Shown here in pieces: positions 32,081 to 42,109 of a DNA stretch of 64,000 nt. This DNA comes from an uncultured Eubacteriales bacterium. GTDB lineage: Bacteria > Bacillota > Clostridia > Oscillospirales > Acutalibacteraceae. The DNA is taken from NCBI GenBank assembly GCA_900540085.1, contig UQEU01000004.1, positions 1 to 64,000 on the forward strand. The letters are read 5' to 3'. Positions within the stretch are counted from its first letter, which is position 1, and every line of letters starts with the position of its first letter. The notes under the pieces are model-generated. The model saw only the letters and a list, made by a program, of their open reading frames with translations, was not told the origin of the DNA and made no database searches. Made by a program: the position numbers and the translations under genes.

Positions 32081-33385
32081 ATGAGTAAATCTGCAAAAAT
32101 AATTGCCTTTATTCTATCTATATTAGTTATAATAGGTGCAGGCATATCGATAGATAATATCTTAGGTAAAAATCTTAAACCGACAAGCAAAATAAGTGCA
32201 AAAGCAGAAAACGAAGAAATAAATATCAGTTGGAAAAAGGTAAAGCACGCAGACGGATATATTTTGTACTCAAAACCTAATACAAGTGAAGAATTTTCCC
32301 AACTTGCAAAACTTGAAGGAAATAAAACAACATCATATAAAACACAGCAGGGCGAAAAAGGAAGTGTTACAGAATACGCAGTTGAAGCATACAAAAACTC
32401 TTCGGGAAAAACTTACAAAAGCAAACTCAGTAAAACGGTGCAGATTGCCATTGCTCCCGAAACGGTAGGCAAACCTAATGCAATTTCAATAAAAAAAGGC
32501 GAAGCAACTTTAAACTGGAACGCCGTAAACGGTTTTGGATACGATATAGAATATGTAAAAGGAAATTTTGAAAATCCGCAAAGCGATGCGACACAAGTTT
32601 TTGTTGAAAATCCAAAGCAGACAAAACAGGATTTTACAAGTCTTGAAGAAGAAAGCATATATTCTTTTAAAATCAGAGCCTTTGTTTTAAACAGTGAAGA
32701 AAAAATCTATTCCGAATGGAGCGAACCTGCCGAAGTAAAAATAAAATCAAGTCTAAATACAGTTGACCCGTCGAAACCCATGATTGCTTTGACATTTGAC
32801 GACGGACCTAATTACAAAACAACAAAAAGACTTCTTGATATTTTGGAGCAGTACAATGCAAAAGCGACATTTTTTATGGTAGGAAACAGAACTCAAGGCA
32901 AAAACGCCGAATTGTTGAAAAGAGAACTTGAAATGGGCTGCGAACTCGGCAACCACACATACGACCACAGTCACTACGGAAAAAATGTTACAAAAGACGA
33001 TATAACGAGAAGTGCCGAAGCAATAAAAAAAGCGTCAGGTCAATATCCGACGGCTTTCAGATGCACCGGCGGTATCATATCTGACACTATACGAAAAAAC
33101 AGCGGTGCTCCCATTTACTACTGGTCGGTTGACACGGAAGACTGGAAGTCAAGAAACGCCGATGCCGTTGCTCGTAAGTTGTTAAGTGAAGTAAGTAACG
33201 GAGACATCATATTGATGCACGATATTTACGAAACAACAATCGACGCAGTTGAAAAAGTGATGCCCGAACTTGTAAAAAGAGGCTATCAATTCGTAACTGT
33301 TTCAGAACTGATGCAAGCAAATAATATTGCAACAGAAAACGGAAAACAGTATTTCAGTGCAACAAGCAAACACAATGAAAAATAA
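32081..33385 (+). CDS. Polysaccharide deacetylase with fibronectin type III repeats
   Basis: The protein (434 residues from the chosen start) has an N-terminal membrane anchor or signal segment (about 5-23). Two fibronectin-III-like modules follow (about 30-120 and 125-220), and then a NodB carbohydrate esterase 4 domain. That domain shows TFDDGP with the metal Asp, NHTYDH with the HxxxxH metal pair, DTEDW and ILMHDIYE. The usual RxPYG motif is replaced by FRCTGG. Such enzymes N-deacetylate peptidoglycan or other amino-sugar polymers at the cell surface. The frame extends upstream to 32000, but a -10-like TATAAT at about 32045 makes ATG 32081 the reasonable start. Confidence 0.88.
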   Translation: MSKSAKIIAFILSILVIIGAGISIDNILGKNLKPTSKISAKAENEEINISWKKVKHADGYILYSKPNTSEEFSQLAKLEGNKTTSYKTQQGEKGSVTEYAVEAYKNSSGKTYKSKLSKTVQIAIAPETVGKPNAISIKKGEATLNWNAVNGFGYDIEYVKGNFENPQSDATQVFVENPKQTKQDFTSLEEESIYSFKIRAFVLNSEEKIYSEWSEPAEVKIKSSLNTVDPSKPMIALTFDDGPNYKTTKRLLDILEQYNAKATFFMVGNRTQGKNAELLKRELEMGCELGNHTYDHSHYGKNVTKDDITRSAEAIKKASGQYPTAFRCTGGIISDTIRKNSGAPIYYWSVDTEDWKSRNADAVARKLLSEVSNGDIILMHDIYETTIDAVEKVMPELVKRGYQFVTVSELMQANNIATENGKQYFSATSKHNEK

Positions 33386-33424
33386 AAAAATCCTATGGTA
33401 ATGTTTATTTACCATAGGATTTTT
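33386..33424 (+). terminator. Intrinsic terminator after the deacetylase gene
   Basis: The arms aaaaatcctatggtaa and ttaccataggattttt form a perfect hairpin with flanking A- and T-runs. It can also serve convergent spoIIE. Confidence 0.9.
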
Positions 33425-33441
33425 CCTTTTTATATTTAAAA

Positions 33442-35553
33442 CTAATTATTTTCCAAACGGGCGACAATCACGCTCATATCATCGGCTCTTTCGCCGCCAA
33501 GTCTTTTCAGAGCATTTGACACTATTGATTCAGCCGTTTGTTGAGGAGTCATTCTTTCCGAAAATTCAAAATAGTAATCAAGCCAATCATCTCCGTCCGA
33601 ACAAACGCCGTCGCTCATCAAAACAACAGTGTCGCCGGGAGATAAAACAGCCGTTCTTTTTGCAAAGTCGATACCTTTTAAAATGCCTGCCGGCATTGAA
33701 GACAATTCAACCTTTTGAACAACTGATTTTTTAATAATATACGACACGGCTGCACCGGCTTTATAAAACTCACATCTGCCCGTAAACAAATCAACGCTTG
33801 CAATATCAAGAGTGGCAAGACTTTCCTCATTTGATTTGACAAGAAGCGCCGAGTTTACCACTTTCAAAGACGAATCAAAACCGAAACCTGCCGATACAAG
33901 TTTAGAAAGCAGTCCGCTTGCCATAGCACCGTCAAGTGCGGCACGCCCTCCCGTACCCATTCCGTCACTTAAAATAAGAATTTGACGCCCTTTTGAGTCA
34001 TTTAAAAGTTTAACCGTGTCGCCGCAAAGTCCACCCGTCGCAGTATGCTGGGCAAAACCTATTTCCATTTTGTATGTAGGTTTTTGAGAAAATGAAACGA
34101 GCATCTCTTTTCCCGACGACAAAACCCTGCCGTTTTCAAATGTTTTTCGGCAAATTTTTTCTATTTCCTTTTTTATTTTCGGATTGGTTACCATATTATT
34201 TTTACTGTCGGTTTGAATTTCAACACGACAATGAAGATTTTTATCGGTAATTACACTGATACTTTCAGCAGATATTTCATTTGAAGAAAGCATAGAGCGT
34301 ATTTTCCCCGCTAAAAAACTGTCAAAAGTTTCAGCCTCATCAAACTCCGACGACAAATCAAACAACATATCTGCAATGGAATAAAATTGCTCCGACGCAA
34401 CAAGCCGTATCTGATTTGTCTTTTCATCTATCAGTTCTTTTGCTATCAGTTCCCTTGACGAATATTCTTCCCTGCCGTTTCGCATTTCGTTTTTTGACAA
34501 TTCCTTGATTTTTGCCGAAACACATTCGACACTTTGAGAAACGGAAGCCATTGCAGACGACGCAAAACGAAGTTTTACAACAAGACTTTGCCGAAGTGAA
34601 CCTTCAGGAGAAATTTTTTCGTTTGAAAAGAAATCTTCCATTTTTTCACACAATGACACGGGAGTAAGCAAAAACAAAATAATTCCCAAAATACTTTCAA
34701 CACATATAAAATAATTTCCTCCCGATGCAACAGAAAAGAACAGTACGGAAAAAACGAACGCAAAAGACGACGAAATAATTCCAAACTGTAAAAACATTGA
34801 TGAAAGAAGTGCAGAAAATCCGTACGCACCTGACAGGAAAACCATATTTTCTCCCGTTATTCCGAGTGAAAATCCGAGAGAAAGTGAAAGCAACAACGCC
34901 CATTTTAAATTGCCGTATCGTATAGAAGAAATAATCACATAACTTGCCGCTATCCCTCCAAGAGTAATTGAAAAAAGATTTATTCTTGCAAGCGAACAAA
35001 CAAAAAACGAAAAACTAATTATACAACAACTCAAATCTACAAGAGTGAGAGATGAAATTCTGACACCTCTTTCATATACATTTATTGCTTTTTTAAAGAA
35101 AAATGTACTTGCACCACACAAAAGACTCTCTGCCGTTATTATTGCATACTGCGAAATATCGCCCCCGTTAACAAGCGTTATAACCGCACCTGTTGACAAA
35201 GATGCAACAAACGAAACGGCAAAAGAAAACGGCAATGTATTCTTTACACAAGCAGATTTAAGTGCAAAAACCCCGAGTGATGTTATAAGGCAAGCGGCGG
35301 CATATCTCAAAAATTCCTGTTTTCCAAGACACAACATATAGCCGAGAAGTGCCCCGACTGCCGAAAAAATAAAATTGCTTTTACTGCACACGCTGATAAA
35401 GGCGATTGCAAACGGCGAACCCATACCCATAACAGAGCCTGTTGCAAAAACAAGCGACAACAAAAAATATGTACCCTTTTCAAATATCTGACTTTTAGGA
35501 AAAACTTTTCTCTCTTTTTTCATCACCAAATTATTTTTTTCTTTCAATTTCAT
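33442..35553 (-). CDS. spoIIE: Stage II sporulation protein E (SpoIIE serine phosphatase)
   Basis: SpoIIE dephosphorylates the anti-anti-sigma factor SpoIIAA at the sporulation septum and thereby activates sigma-F. The 703-residue protein has a multi-spanning N-terminal membrane region (about residues 28-290). A linker and regulatory region follows, then a C-terminal PP2C phosphatase domain with LSDGMGTGGRAALDG and VVLMSDGVCSDGDDWL, which carry the metal-binding aspartates. It is somewhat shorter than the Bacillus protein but complete in order. The ribosome binding site is ggag nine bases before the ATG. No other spoII genes are nearby. Confidence 0.9.
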   Translation of the reverse strand: MKLKEKNNLVMKKERKVFPKSQIFEKGTYFLLSLVFATGSVMGMGSPFAIAFISVCSKSNFIFSAVGALLGYMLCLGKQEFLRYAAACLITSLGVFALKSACVKNTLPFSFAVSFVASLSTGAVITLVNGGDISQYAIITAESLLCGASTFFFKKAINVYERGVRISSLTLVDLSCCIISFSFFVCSLARINLFSITLGGIAASYVIISSIRYGNLKWALLLSLSLGFSLGITGENMVFLSGAYGFSALLSSMFLQFGIISSSFAFVFSVLFFSVASGGNYFICVESILGIILFLLTPVSLCEKMEDFFSNEKISPEGSLRQSLVVKLRFASSAMASVSQSVECVSAKIKELSKNEMRNGREEYSSRELIAKELIDEKTNQIRLVASEQFYSIADMLFDLSSEFDEAETFDSFLAGKIRSMLSSNEISAESISVITDKNLHCRVEIQTDSKNNMVTNPKIKKEIEKICRKTFENGRVLSSGKEMLVSFSQKPTYKMEIGFAQHTATGGLCGDTVKLLNDSKGRQILILSDGMGTGGRAALDGAMASGLLSKLVSAGFGFDSSLKVVNSALLVKSNEESLATLDIASVDLFTGRCEFYKAGAAVSYIIKKSVVQKVELSSMPAGILKGIDFAKRTAVLSPGDTVVLMSDGVCSDGDDWLDYYFEFSERMTPQQTAESIVSNALKRLGGERADDMSVIVARLENN

Positions 35554-35627
35554 ATACTATCATTCTCCATTTGGTGTAAATACGATTTTAACACCGTCAA
35601 AAGAAATAAATTGTCAAAAAAGGCAAC

Positions 35628-35664
35628 AAAAAAAGTACAACATAAAATATATGCCGTACTTTTT
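35628..35664 (-). terminator. Intrinsic terminator of the nadABC operon
   Basis: The minus-strand hairpin aaaagtacggcata / tatgttgtactttt includes two G-U pairs and is followed by a seven-T run. It lies about 30 bases past the nadC stop. Confidence 0.85.
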
Positions 35665-35695
35665 AAAATTATTCCTAATTATTCATTTTTATTTT

Positions 35696-36535
35696 TTATT
35701 CTATCGGTTTTAAATTTTTCAAACTGATGTCAAGAATCGGTGCAGAATGAGTAAGTGCGCCGCTTGAAACAAAATCGACTCCGATTTCTGCAATCTCTTT
35801 AAGTCTTTGCTTTGTAACATTGCCCGAACACTCTGTCTGTGCTTTTTTATCTATTATTTCAAGTGCCTGACGCATTGTTTCATTATCCATATTATCGAGC
35901 ATAATGATGTCTGCTCCTGCTTCAACCGCTTCTTTTACCTGTTCTAAAGTTTCTGTTTCAATTTCAATTTTTCTTACAAAAGGTGCATATTCTTTCGCCA
36001 TTTTTATCGCCTTTGAAACTGAACCTGCCGCTCCGATATGATTGTCTTTCAAAAGAACGCCGTCTGAAAGATTGTAGCGGTGGTTTGTTGCACCACCGAC
36101 TTTTACGGCATACTTTTCAAAAGGACGCATATTCGGAGTTGTTTTTCTTGTATCGAGTAAAATTGTATCGTAACCTTTTAATTCGTTTACATACTCTCTT
36201 GTAATTGTAGCGATACCGCTCATTCTCTGTAAATAGTTAAGTGCAGTTCTTTCGCCTGACAAAAGCACACGAATGTCGCCTTTAAGAGTAGCAAGGAGTT
36301 GACCTTTTTCAACTGCGTCGCCGTCTTTTACATTGAAACAAATCTCTGTTTTATCGTCGAGAAGGTCAAAAGTTCTTTTGAAAACATCAAGTCCGCAAAT
36401 GATACCGTTGTCTTTACTGATAAGTTCTGCAGTGCCGAGTTTTGCTTGAGGCATTACGGCGTTTGTTGAAACATCCTCACTTGTAATATCTTCTTTCAAT
36501 GTGTTGAGAATATAGTCATCTGTCACAAGTTTCAT
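35696..36535 (-). CDS. nadC: Nicotinate-nucleotide pyrophosphorylase (quinolinate phosphoribosyltransferase)
   Basis: NadC converts quinolinate and PRPP to nicotinate mononucleotide. The protein (279 residues from ATG 36535) has the motifs LLSGERTALNYLQRMSG, DTRKTTPNMR, KVGGATNHRYNLSD and KDNHIG that form the active site. An alternative ATG at 36553 adds six residues and has slightly better Shine-Dalgarno-like sequence; both overlap the end of nadB. It is the third step of the de novo NAD operon nadA-nadB-nadC. Confidence 0.96.
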   Translation of the reverse strand: MKLVTDDYILNTLKEDITSEDVSTNAVMPQAKLGTAELISKDNGIICGLDVFKRTFDLLDDKTEICFNVKDGDAVEKGQLLATLKGDIRVLLSGERTALNYLQRMSGIATITREYVNELKGYDTILLDTRKTTPNMRPFEKYAVKVGGATNHRYNLSDGVLLKDNHIGAAGSVSKAIKMAKEYAPFVRKIEIETETLEQVKEAVEAGADIIMLDNMDNETMRQALEIIDKKAQTECSGNVTKQRLKEIAEIGVDFVSSGALTHSAPILDISLKNLKPIE

Positions 36536-37856
36536 TGTTACACCATTTATCATAGAACTCTTTATCCTTTCTTTTTATATCTTCCATTATAATATCTTTA
36601 AACTCTTTTTGAATTTCACTTTTCGGAGGATACGAGTCAAAATCAATTTCAAAATCAAAATCGTTTTTATTCAACTTGTCCTGAGAAATGAAATCTGCCG
36701 CTCTTTTTGAAAAGACAAGACTTTCCAAAAGAGAATTGCTTGCAAGTCTGTTTTTTCCGTGAACACCGTTGCAAGCCGTTTCTCCGACAGCAAACAAGTT
36801 TTTCATAGAAGTTTTTGCGTCAATATCTGTTTTAATTCCACCCATAAAGTAATGTTGAGCGGGAGTTACGGGTACAAGGTCTTTTGTAATGTCATAGCCC
36901 TCGTCAAGGCACTCTTCAAAAATGTTCGGAAATCTTTTTTTTGCTTCTTCGCTTGTCATAGTCGGCAATGTGATATAAACATGGTCAGTGCCGAACTTTT
37001 GCATTTCTTTTCTTATATTTTCCGTAACAACATCTCTCGGCTCAAGTTCATTGCAAAATCTTTCTTTATTTTCATTCAAAAGAATTGCACCTTCGCCTCT
37101 GACGGACTCGGAAATCAAAAATCTTCTGCCCTCTTTTTTTGAATAGAGCGTTGTCGGATGAATTTGTATATAGTTCATATTTTCAAGTTCAATTCCGTGT
37201 TTCATTGAAATAGCGAAACTGTCACCTGCTATATGAGGAAAATTTGTCGAATTTTTGAAAAGACCGCCAAGACCTCCTGTTGCCAAAATTACATTGTCAG
37301 CAATAATTCCGCCTCTGTTGCCGTTTTCGTCTTCGCAAACGATACCGTAACAAACATTGTCTTTTTCAATAATATCTATCATCGCTGTCTGAGTGATGAA
37401 AGTAATGTTTTTTCTTTTCTTTGCGATTGACAGCAATGTAGCCGTAATCTCTTTTCCTGTTTCATCTTTATGGTGCAAAATTCTGTTTGTGGAATGAGCG
37501 CCCTCTCTTGTATAATCGGGTTCGCCTTGCGTATCTTTGTCGAACTTTACGCCGAGTTCAATAAGTGTTTTAATGATTTCAGGACTGCTTTTAATCATCA
37601 CTTTCACAGACTCGGGATTATTTTCATAGTGTCCTGCACGCATGGTGTCTTCAAAATAGCACTCATAATCATCTATGCTTTTTAAAACACAGACGCCTCC
37701 CTGTGCAAGATAAGAATCGCTTTCTTTGATTTGTTCTTTTGTGATAATTAAAACATCTTTATCCTGCGGAAGACAAAGTGCCGCAAAAGTACCTGCAACA
37801 CCGCTGCCGACAATAACAACATCTGTTTTAACAAAACCGTTTTTATTTAATTCCAT
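36516..37856 (-). CDS. nadB: L-aspartate oxidase
   Basis: NadB is a flavoprotein that oxidises L-aspartate to iminoaspartate. The protein (446 residues) has the FAD motif VVIVGSGVAGTFAAL, SYLAQGGV, the active-site EGAHSTNRILHHKDETG and the C-terminal GETACNGVHGKNRLASNSLLE. The frame opens at TTG 37865, overlapping nadA; I prefer the ATG at 37856. It sits between nadA and nadC with coding overlaps, so the three are one transcript. Anaerobes use fumarate instead of oxygen as acceptor. Confidence 0.96.
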   Translation of the reverse strand: MELNKNGFVKTDVVIVGSGVAGTFAALCLPQDKDVLIITKEQIKESDSYLAQGGVCVLKSIDDYECYFEDTMRAGHYENNPESVKVMIKSSPEIIKTLIELGVKFDKDTQGEPDYTREGAHSTNRILHHKDETGKEITATLLSIAKKRKNITFITQTAMIDIIEKDNVCYGIVCEDENGNRGGIIADNVILATGGLGGLFKNSTNFPHIAGDSFAISMKHGIELENMNYIQIHPTTLYSKKEGRRFLISESVRGEGAILLNENKERFCNELEPRDVVTENIRKEMQKFGTDHVYITLPTMTSEEAKKRFPNIFEECLDEGYDITKDLVPVTPAQHYFMGGIKTDIDAKTSMKNLFAVGETACNGVHGKNRLASNSLLESLVFSKRAADFISQDKLNKNDFDFEIDFDSYPPKSEIQKEFKDIIMEDIKRKDKEFYDKWCNNETCDR

Positions 37857-37861
37857 ACCAA

Positions 37862-38770
37862 TCAACCCAACTCCAACATTTTTTCGAGCGGAGCAAGCGC
37901 CTTCTTTCTTATATCTTCTGAAATTTCAACTGCATTTTCATCATTTAAAAGACAATTATATACTTTTTTGAGCGTTACCTTTTTCATATCTGCACAAATA
38001 GGCATCGGCTCTGTAAAGTAGAATTTTTTATCGGGCGCTTTCTTTTGAAGTTCATGAAGAACGCCTATTTCAGTGATGACAATAAATTCTTTTGCATTGC
38101 TCTTCTGTGCGTATTCAATAATTCCGCTTGTAGAACCGACATAGTCTGCAAGCTCTGCAACTTCGGGAAGACACTCGGGATGCATTAAAATTTTTGCACT
38201 TGGATGAGCGTTTTTGACAGACTTAACAAGACTCACCGTTATATTATTGTGAATAGGACAATAACCGTTGTTAAAAATAATATTTTTACTGCTTTGTTTT
38301 GCAACATATCTGCCCAAATTTCCGTCGGGAATAAAGAAAACATTTTTATTGGGAAGTTTATTTACAATATTTACGGCGTTTGAACTTGTAACACAGACAT
38401 CGCATACCGATTTAAGTTCGGCAGATGAATTGATATAACAAACAACAGCCAAGTCATTGCAAGACCTTTTCATTTCCAAAACTTTTTCAACGCTTGCCAT
38501 GTGAGCCATAGGACAATCTGCTGTTTTGTCGGGCATCAAAACCGTTTTTTCGGGATTGAGAATTTTTGCACTCTCACCCATAAACTCTACACCGCAGAAA
38601 ACTATTCTTTCACAATCCGTATTCTTTGCAACTTTTGCAAGGTAAAAAGAATCGCCCACATAGTCGGCTGTATTTTGCACTTCCGGTTCACAATAATAGT
38701 GTGCAAGAATGACTGCGTTCTTTTCCTGCTTGAGTTTATTTATTTCTTTTATCAAATCTGTTTTTGTCAT
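37862..38770 (-). CDS. nadA: Quinolinate synthase A
   Basis: NadA condenses iminoaspartate with dihydroxyacetone phosphate to quinolinate using a [4Fe-4S] cluster. The 302-residue protein has the N-terminal ILAHYYCEPEVQ, VVFCGVEFMGESAKIL-like cluster region, VCYINSSAELK, CVTSSNAV and HPECLPEV with conserved cysteines. It is the first gene of the operon; the ribosome binding site is gaggg. The upstream 284-bp gap to 39055 is very AT-rich. I saw no convincing NiaR/NadR operator in it. Confidence 0.96.
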   Translation of the reverse strand: MTKTDLIKEINKLKQEKNAVILAHYYCEPEVQNTADYVGDSFYLAKVAKNTDCERIVFCGVEFMGESAKILNPEKTVLMPDKTADCPMAHMASVEKVLEMKRSCNDLAVVCYINSSAELKSVCDVCVTSSNAVNIVNKLPNKNVFFIPDGNLGRYVAKQSSKNIIFNNGYCPIHNNITVSLVKSVKNAHPSAKILMHPECLPEVAELADYVGSTSGIIEYAQKSNAKEFIVITEIGVLHELQKKAPDKKFYFTEPMPICADMKKVTLKKVYNCLLNDENAVEISEDIRKKALAPLEKMLELG

Positions 38771-39054
38771 ATCAGACCCTCTTTATCTTTCGGGAAAATT
38801 TGTTTTTGAAAACTGACAAGTTTTTAAAAAAATTAACAATCTATTTTTTTTACATAGTAATTCTAATGATAAGATAAAATTGAAGATATGTCAACAATTA
38901 TTGCATATTATATTTAATTTTAAAATACAAAATTACACAAAAAAAGCAAGGCCTTTTTGTCTAATCGGTATAAAATAGCACTCAAAATAGAACTATTTAT
39001 TGACAAATGGCCGTTTTAATGGCATAACAGGAAATATACAAAGGAGAAATAAAA

Positions 39055-39621
39055 ATGAATGTTTATGATTTTGACAACACAATTTACGACGGAGAAACGC
39101 TTGTTGACATTGTTTTATACTTTATGGCTCACGACAAAAAGATTTGGAAATACATTCCGAAACTGATAATTGCGGCGTTGAAAGATAAGTTTCATCTCTT
39201 TACTCTTGACGAAGCACTTGAAGCGTACTCCGAATTTTTGGAAAACTACTACATCACTGTCGGAAATATTGATGATATTATTAAAAATTTCTGGGATAAA
39301 AACGAAAAGAAGATTAAACCTTTTTATGAAACAATAAGAAAAGACGACGATATTATTGTTTCGGGAACAACAGACTTTTTGCTTGACGAAATTGCAAAAA
39401 GAATGAACATTAAACATTACATTTGCTCAAGTATAGATAAAGAAACGGGAAGATTTAAAAGACTTTGCTTTCAGGAAAACAAAGTAAAATATTTTCACGA
39501 GGATTATCCCGACGCAGTAATTGACAATTTCTATACCGATTCTATGAACGACAAAGCAATGATGGATATTTCCCGTCATGTCTTTTTAGTTAAAAAAAAT
39601 AAAATAACACAAATAAAATGA
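39055..39621 (+). CDS. HAD-superfamily phosphatase (subfamily IB-like)
   Basis: The 188-residue protein starts with the HAD motif I as VYDFDNTIYDGE (nucleophile D5, acid D7). It has motif II as VSGTTD and a late acidic motif in DNFYTDSMND. The alpha-helical cap between motifs I and II is small, typical of phosphoserine-phosphatase-like HAD-IB proteins. The ribosome binding site is aaaggag. glmS follows 100 bases downstream on the same strand. The substrate is unknown, and a link to amino-sugar phosphate metabolism is only a neighbourhood guess. Confidence 0.8.
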   Translation: MNVYDFDNTIYDGETLVDIVLYFMAHDKKIWKYIPKLIIAALKDKFHLFTLDEALEAYSEFLENYYITVGNIDDIIKNFWDKNEKKIKPFYETIRKDDDIIVSGTTDFLLDEIAKRMNIKHYICSSIDKETGRFKRLCFQENKVKYFHEDYPDAVIDNFYTDSMNDKAMMDISRHVFLVKKNKITQIK

Positions 39622-39721
39622 GGTGATATCAGAACAGTTTTATTCAGATAATCAAACAACCAAACAACAAGATTAAGAATATATATAGTATTCGCACGCA
39701 GATTTAAGGAGATGAAAGCAA

Positions 39722-41506
39722 ATGTGCGGAATAATCGGATATACAGGCGATAAAGACTGTTACAAAACACTTGTAAAAGGTTTAAAGAGTCTTGAATACA
39801 GAGGGTACGACTCTTGCGGTATCGCAGTTTTAAACAAAGGAAAAATAGAAACAGAGAAAAAGGAAGGCAGAGTAAAACTTCTTGACGAAGAAGAACTTTG
39901 CGGAAAGACGGGAATAGGTCATACAAGATGGGCTACACACGGCAAGCCATCCGTCAAAAACGCCCACCCTCACTTGACACCGGACGGCAAATACACCGTA
40001 GTACACAACGGTATCATTGAAAATGCTCAAACACTTAAAAACGATCTTATAAAACTCGGTTACAAATTCCAATCGGAAACCGACACGGAAGTAATATGCG
40101 GTTTATTGTGGAAATTTTCAAAGGACAAGCCTCTTGAAGCAATTTCAAAGACAGTAAAACTTCTTGACGGCTCTTTTGCAATCGCAATTCTCTGCGAAAA
40201 CAATGAAAAACTGTTTTGCGCAAAGAAAAAAAGCCCTCTCATCATAGGAAAAGGCTCAAATGAAAATCTCATAGCATCGGATATAAATGCACTTTTCGGA
40301 ATATGCGACAGTTCATACAGAATGGAAGACGGCGAAATTGCAGAAATTTCAAAAGATGAAATAACACTATACGATTTTGATTTAAACAAGAAAAATGCAG
40401 AGTTTATTTCTGTCGCAACAAGCAAGTCAACATCAGACAAAGACGGTTTTGACCACTATATGCTTAAAGAAATTTATGAGCAACCTCAAATTTTCAAAGA
40501 AATTTTAAAGAAAAGAAAATTCGGCAAAGATATATTTATGCCTGAAATAGATAAAATAAAAGACGGAAAAATCAACAAAGTAATATTTTGCGGCTGCGGC
40601 TCGGCATACCATGTCGGCATAGTCGGAAAATATTTGATTGAAGAAATGTGCAATATTTCCTGTGAAGCAGTGATTGCAAGCGAATTCAGATACAAGAAAA
40701 ATGTCATTGACGAAGAAACCCTGTTTATTGCAATCAGTCAATCGGGAGAAACTGCCGACACGCTTGAAAGTTTACTTCTTGCAAAACAGGAAAAAGCGAA
40801 AACTTTGGGTATTGTAAATGTTGAAAATTCTGCCATTGCAAAAGAAAGCGACACGGTAATTTACACAGAAGCAGGAACAGAAACTGCAGTTGCAACGACA
40901 AAAGCATATACTGCACAACTTCTCTACACGATTTTAATTGCACTGAAACTTTACGAAAAAAATAACGATTACTATAAAAACGCCGTTGAGTGCCTTGAAC
41001 AAATACCGCAGACGGCAAAAAGAATTTTGGAAAATACAGACAAAATAAAATCTGTCGCAAAAAGACTTTCTTCTGCAAACGATATGTATTTCATAGGCAG
41101 AAACCTTGACTATGCGGCGGCAACCGAAGCGGCACTCAAATTAAAAGAAATAAGTTATATTCACTGTGAGGCATTTCCGGCAGGCGAACTCAAGCACGGA
41201 ACAATATCGCTGATAGAACACGGCACGCCTGTTTTTGCGGTAAATTGCAGAAAAGATGTTTTTGCAAAAACGCTTTCAAACGCCATTGAAACAAAATCAA
41301 GAGGCGCTATCATTTTTGAACTCAGAACAAAATCAAATTGTGAAAGAGAAAGCGACAACATCATTGAGATAGACGACATTTTTGAGCCTTATTTACCTTG
41401 TGTTCAGGCAGTTGCTCTTCAGCTTGTGGCATATTATTGTGCTCTTGAAAAAGGATGCGATATTGACAAGCCGAGAAATTTGGCAAAATCTGTAACAGTT
41501 GAATAA
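39722..41506 (+). CDS. glmS: Glutamine-fructose-6-phosphate aminotransferase (isomerising)
   Basis: GlmS makes glucosamine-6-phosphate from fructose-6-phosphate and glutamine, the entry to UDP-GlcNAc. The 594-residue protein has the N-terminal nucleophile Cys2 (MCGIIGY), the glutaminase domain to about residue 215, and two SIS sugar-isomerase domains with SQSGETADTL and the C-terminal AKSVTVE. The ribosome binding site is aaggag. The 100-base upstream gap shows no glmS-ribozyme core, so control must be by other means. Confidence 0.97.
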   Translation: MCGIIGYTGDKDCYKTLVKGLKSLEYRGYDSCGIAVLNKGKIETEKKEGRVKLLDEEELCGKTGIGHTRWATHGKPSVKNAHPHLTPDGKYTVVHNGIIENAQTLKNDLIKLGYKFQSETDTEVICGLLWKFSKDKPLEAISKTVKLLDGSFAIAILCENNEKLFCAKKKSPLIIGKGSNENLIASDINALFGICDSSYRMEDGEIAEISKDEITLYDFDLNKKNAEFISVATSKSTSDKDGFDHYMLKEIYEQPQIFKEILKKRKFGKDIFMPEIDKIKDGKINKVIFCGCGSAYHVGIVGKYLIEEMCNISCEAVIASEFRYKKNVIDEETLFIAISQSGETADTLESLLLAKQEKAKTLGIVNVENSAIAKESDTVIYTEAGTETAVATTKAYTAQLLYTILIALKLYEKNNDYYKNAVECLEQIPQTAKRILENTDKIKSVAKRLSSANDMYFIGRNLDYAAATEAALKLKEISYIHCEAFPAGELKHGTISLIEHGTPVFAVNCRKDVFAKTLSNAIETKSRGAIIFELRTKSNCERESDNIIEIDDIFEPYLPCVQAVALQLVAYYCALEKGCDIDKPRNLAKSVTVE

Positions 41507-41554
41507 ATGAAAATACAGAAATAAAAATATAAAAACTTAATAAAACAATAAAAC

Positions 41555-41603
41555 AAAAACCGTTGTTAAGTGTGCTGTCAAAACACCTTAACAACGGTTT
41601 TTT
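41555..41603. terminator. Bidirectional terminator between glmS and trmL
   Basis: The arms aaaaccgttgttaag and cttaacaacggtttt are extended inward by a gtg/cac pairing, with A- and T-runs outside. Confidence 0.9.
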
Positions 41604-42109
41604 TACCATTCATATTTTGTAAGTTTTCCTTTTTGAGAAAGTTTTGGATAGTTCCACTGTCTCAATACTTCGTATGTACCTACGGCTACTGCGTTTGAAA
41701 GGTTCAGACTTCTGATTATTCCACGCATCGGAAGTCTTACACAGTTGTCGTGATTTTCTTTCAAAAGTTCTTCGGGCAAGCCTTTTGTTTCTTTTCCGAA
41801 AACGAGAAAACAGTTGTTTTCATAGTTGACATCACTGTGTGAATTTTCGCCTTTTGTCGTAAAATAATAGAATTTTCCGTCCTTATTTTTTTCAAAAAAC
41901 TCGTCGGTATTTTCATACATTGTAATATCAAGTTTATCCCAATAATCAAGTCCCGCTCTTTTTAATTTTTTATCATCTATTTTAAAACCCATAGGCTTAA
42001 CAAGATGAAGTCTTGCACCTGTCGCTGCACAAGTTCTTGCAATATTACCTGTATTTTGCGGAATTTCAGGCTCAATCAACACTATATTTAAACTATATTC
42101 TTCACTCAT
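41603..42109 (-). CDS. trmL: tRNA (cytidine/uridine-34 2'-O)-methyltransferase TrmL
   Basis: TrmL is a minimal SPOUT methyltransferase that 2'-O-methylates the wobble nucleotide of leucine tRNAs. The 168 residues include EPEIPQNTGNIARTCAATG at the N-terminus, LVFGKETKGLPEELL and MRGIIRSLNLSNAVAVGTYE at the knot. The start codon overlaps the end of nagA by eight bases, indicating the dusB-nagA-trmL unit. Confidence 0.93.
   Translation of the reverse strand: MSEEYSLNIVLIEPEIPQNTGNIARTCAATGARLHLVKPMGFKIDDKKLKRAGLDYWDKLDITMYENTDEFFEKNKDGKFYYFTTKGENSHSDVNYENNCFLVFGKETKGLPEELLKENHDNCVRLPMRGIIRSLNLSNAVAVGTYEVLRQWNYPKLSQKGKLTKYEW

Noticed and set aside
38771..39054. Search for an NAD-responsive operator (NiaR/NadR-type) ahead of nadA
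   Set aside because: The region is AT-rich with several weak dyads but none convincing; no site is claimed.
39622..39721. Possible glmS ribozyme upstream of glmS
   Set aside because: The gap is only 100 bases, AT-rich, and lacks the recognisable ribozyme core and its long paired regions.
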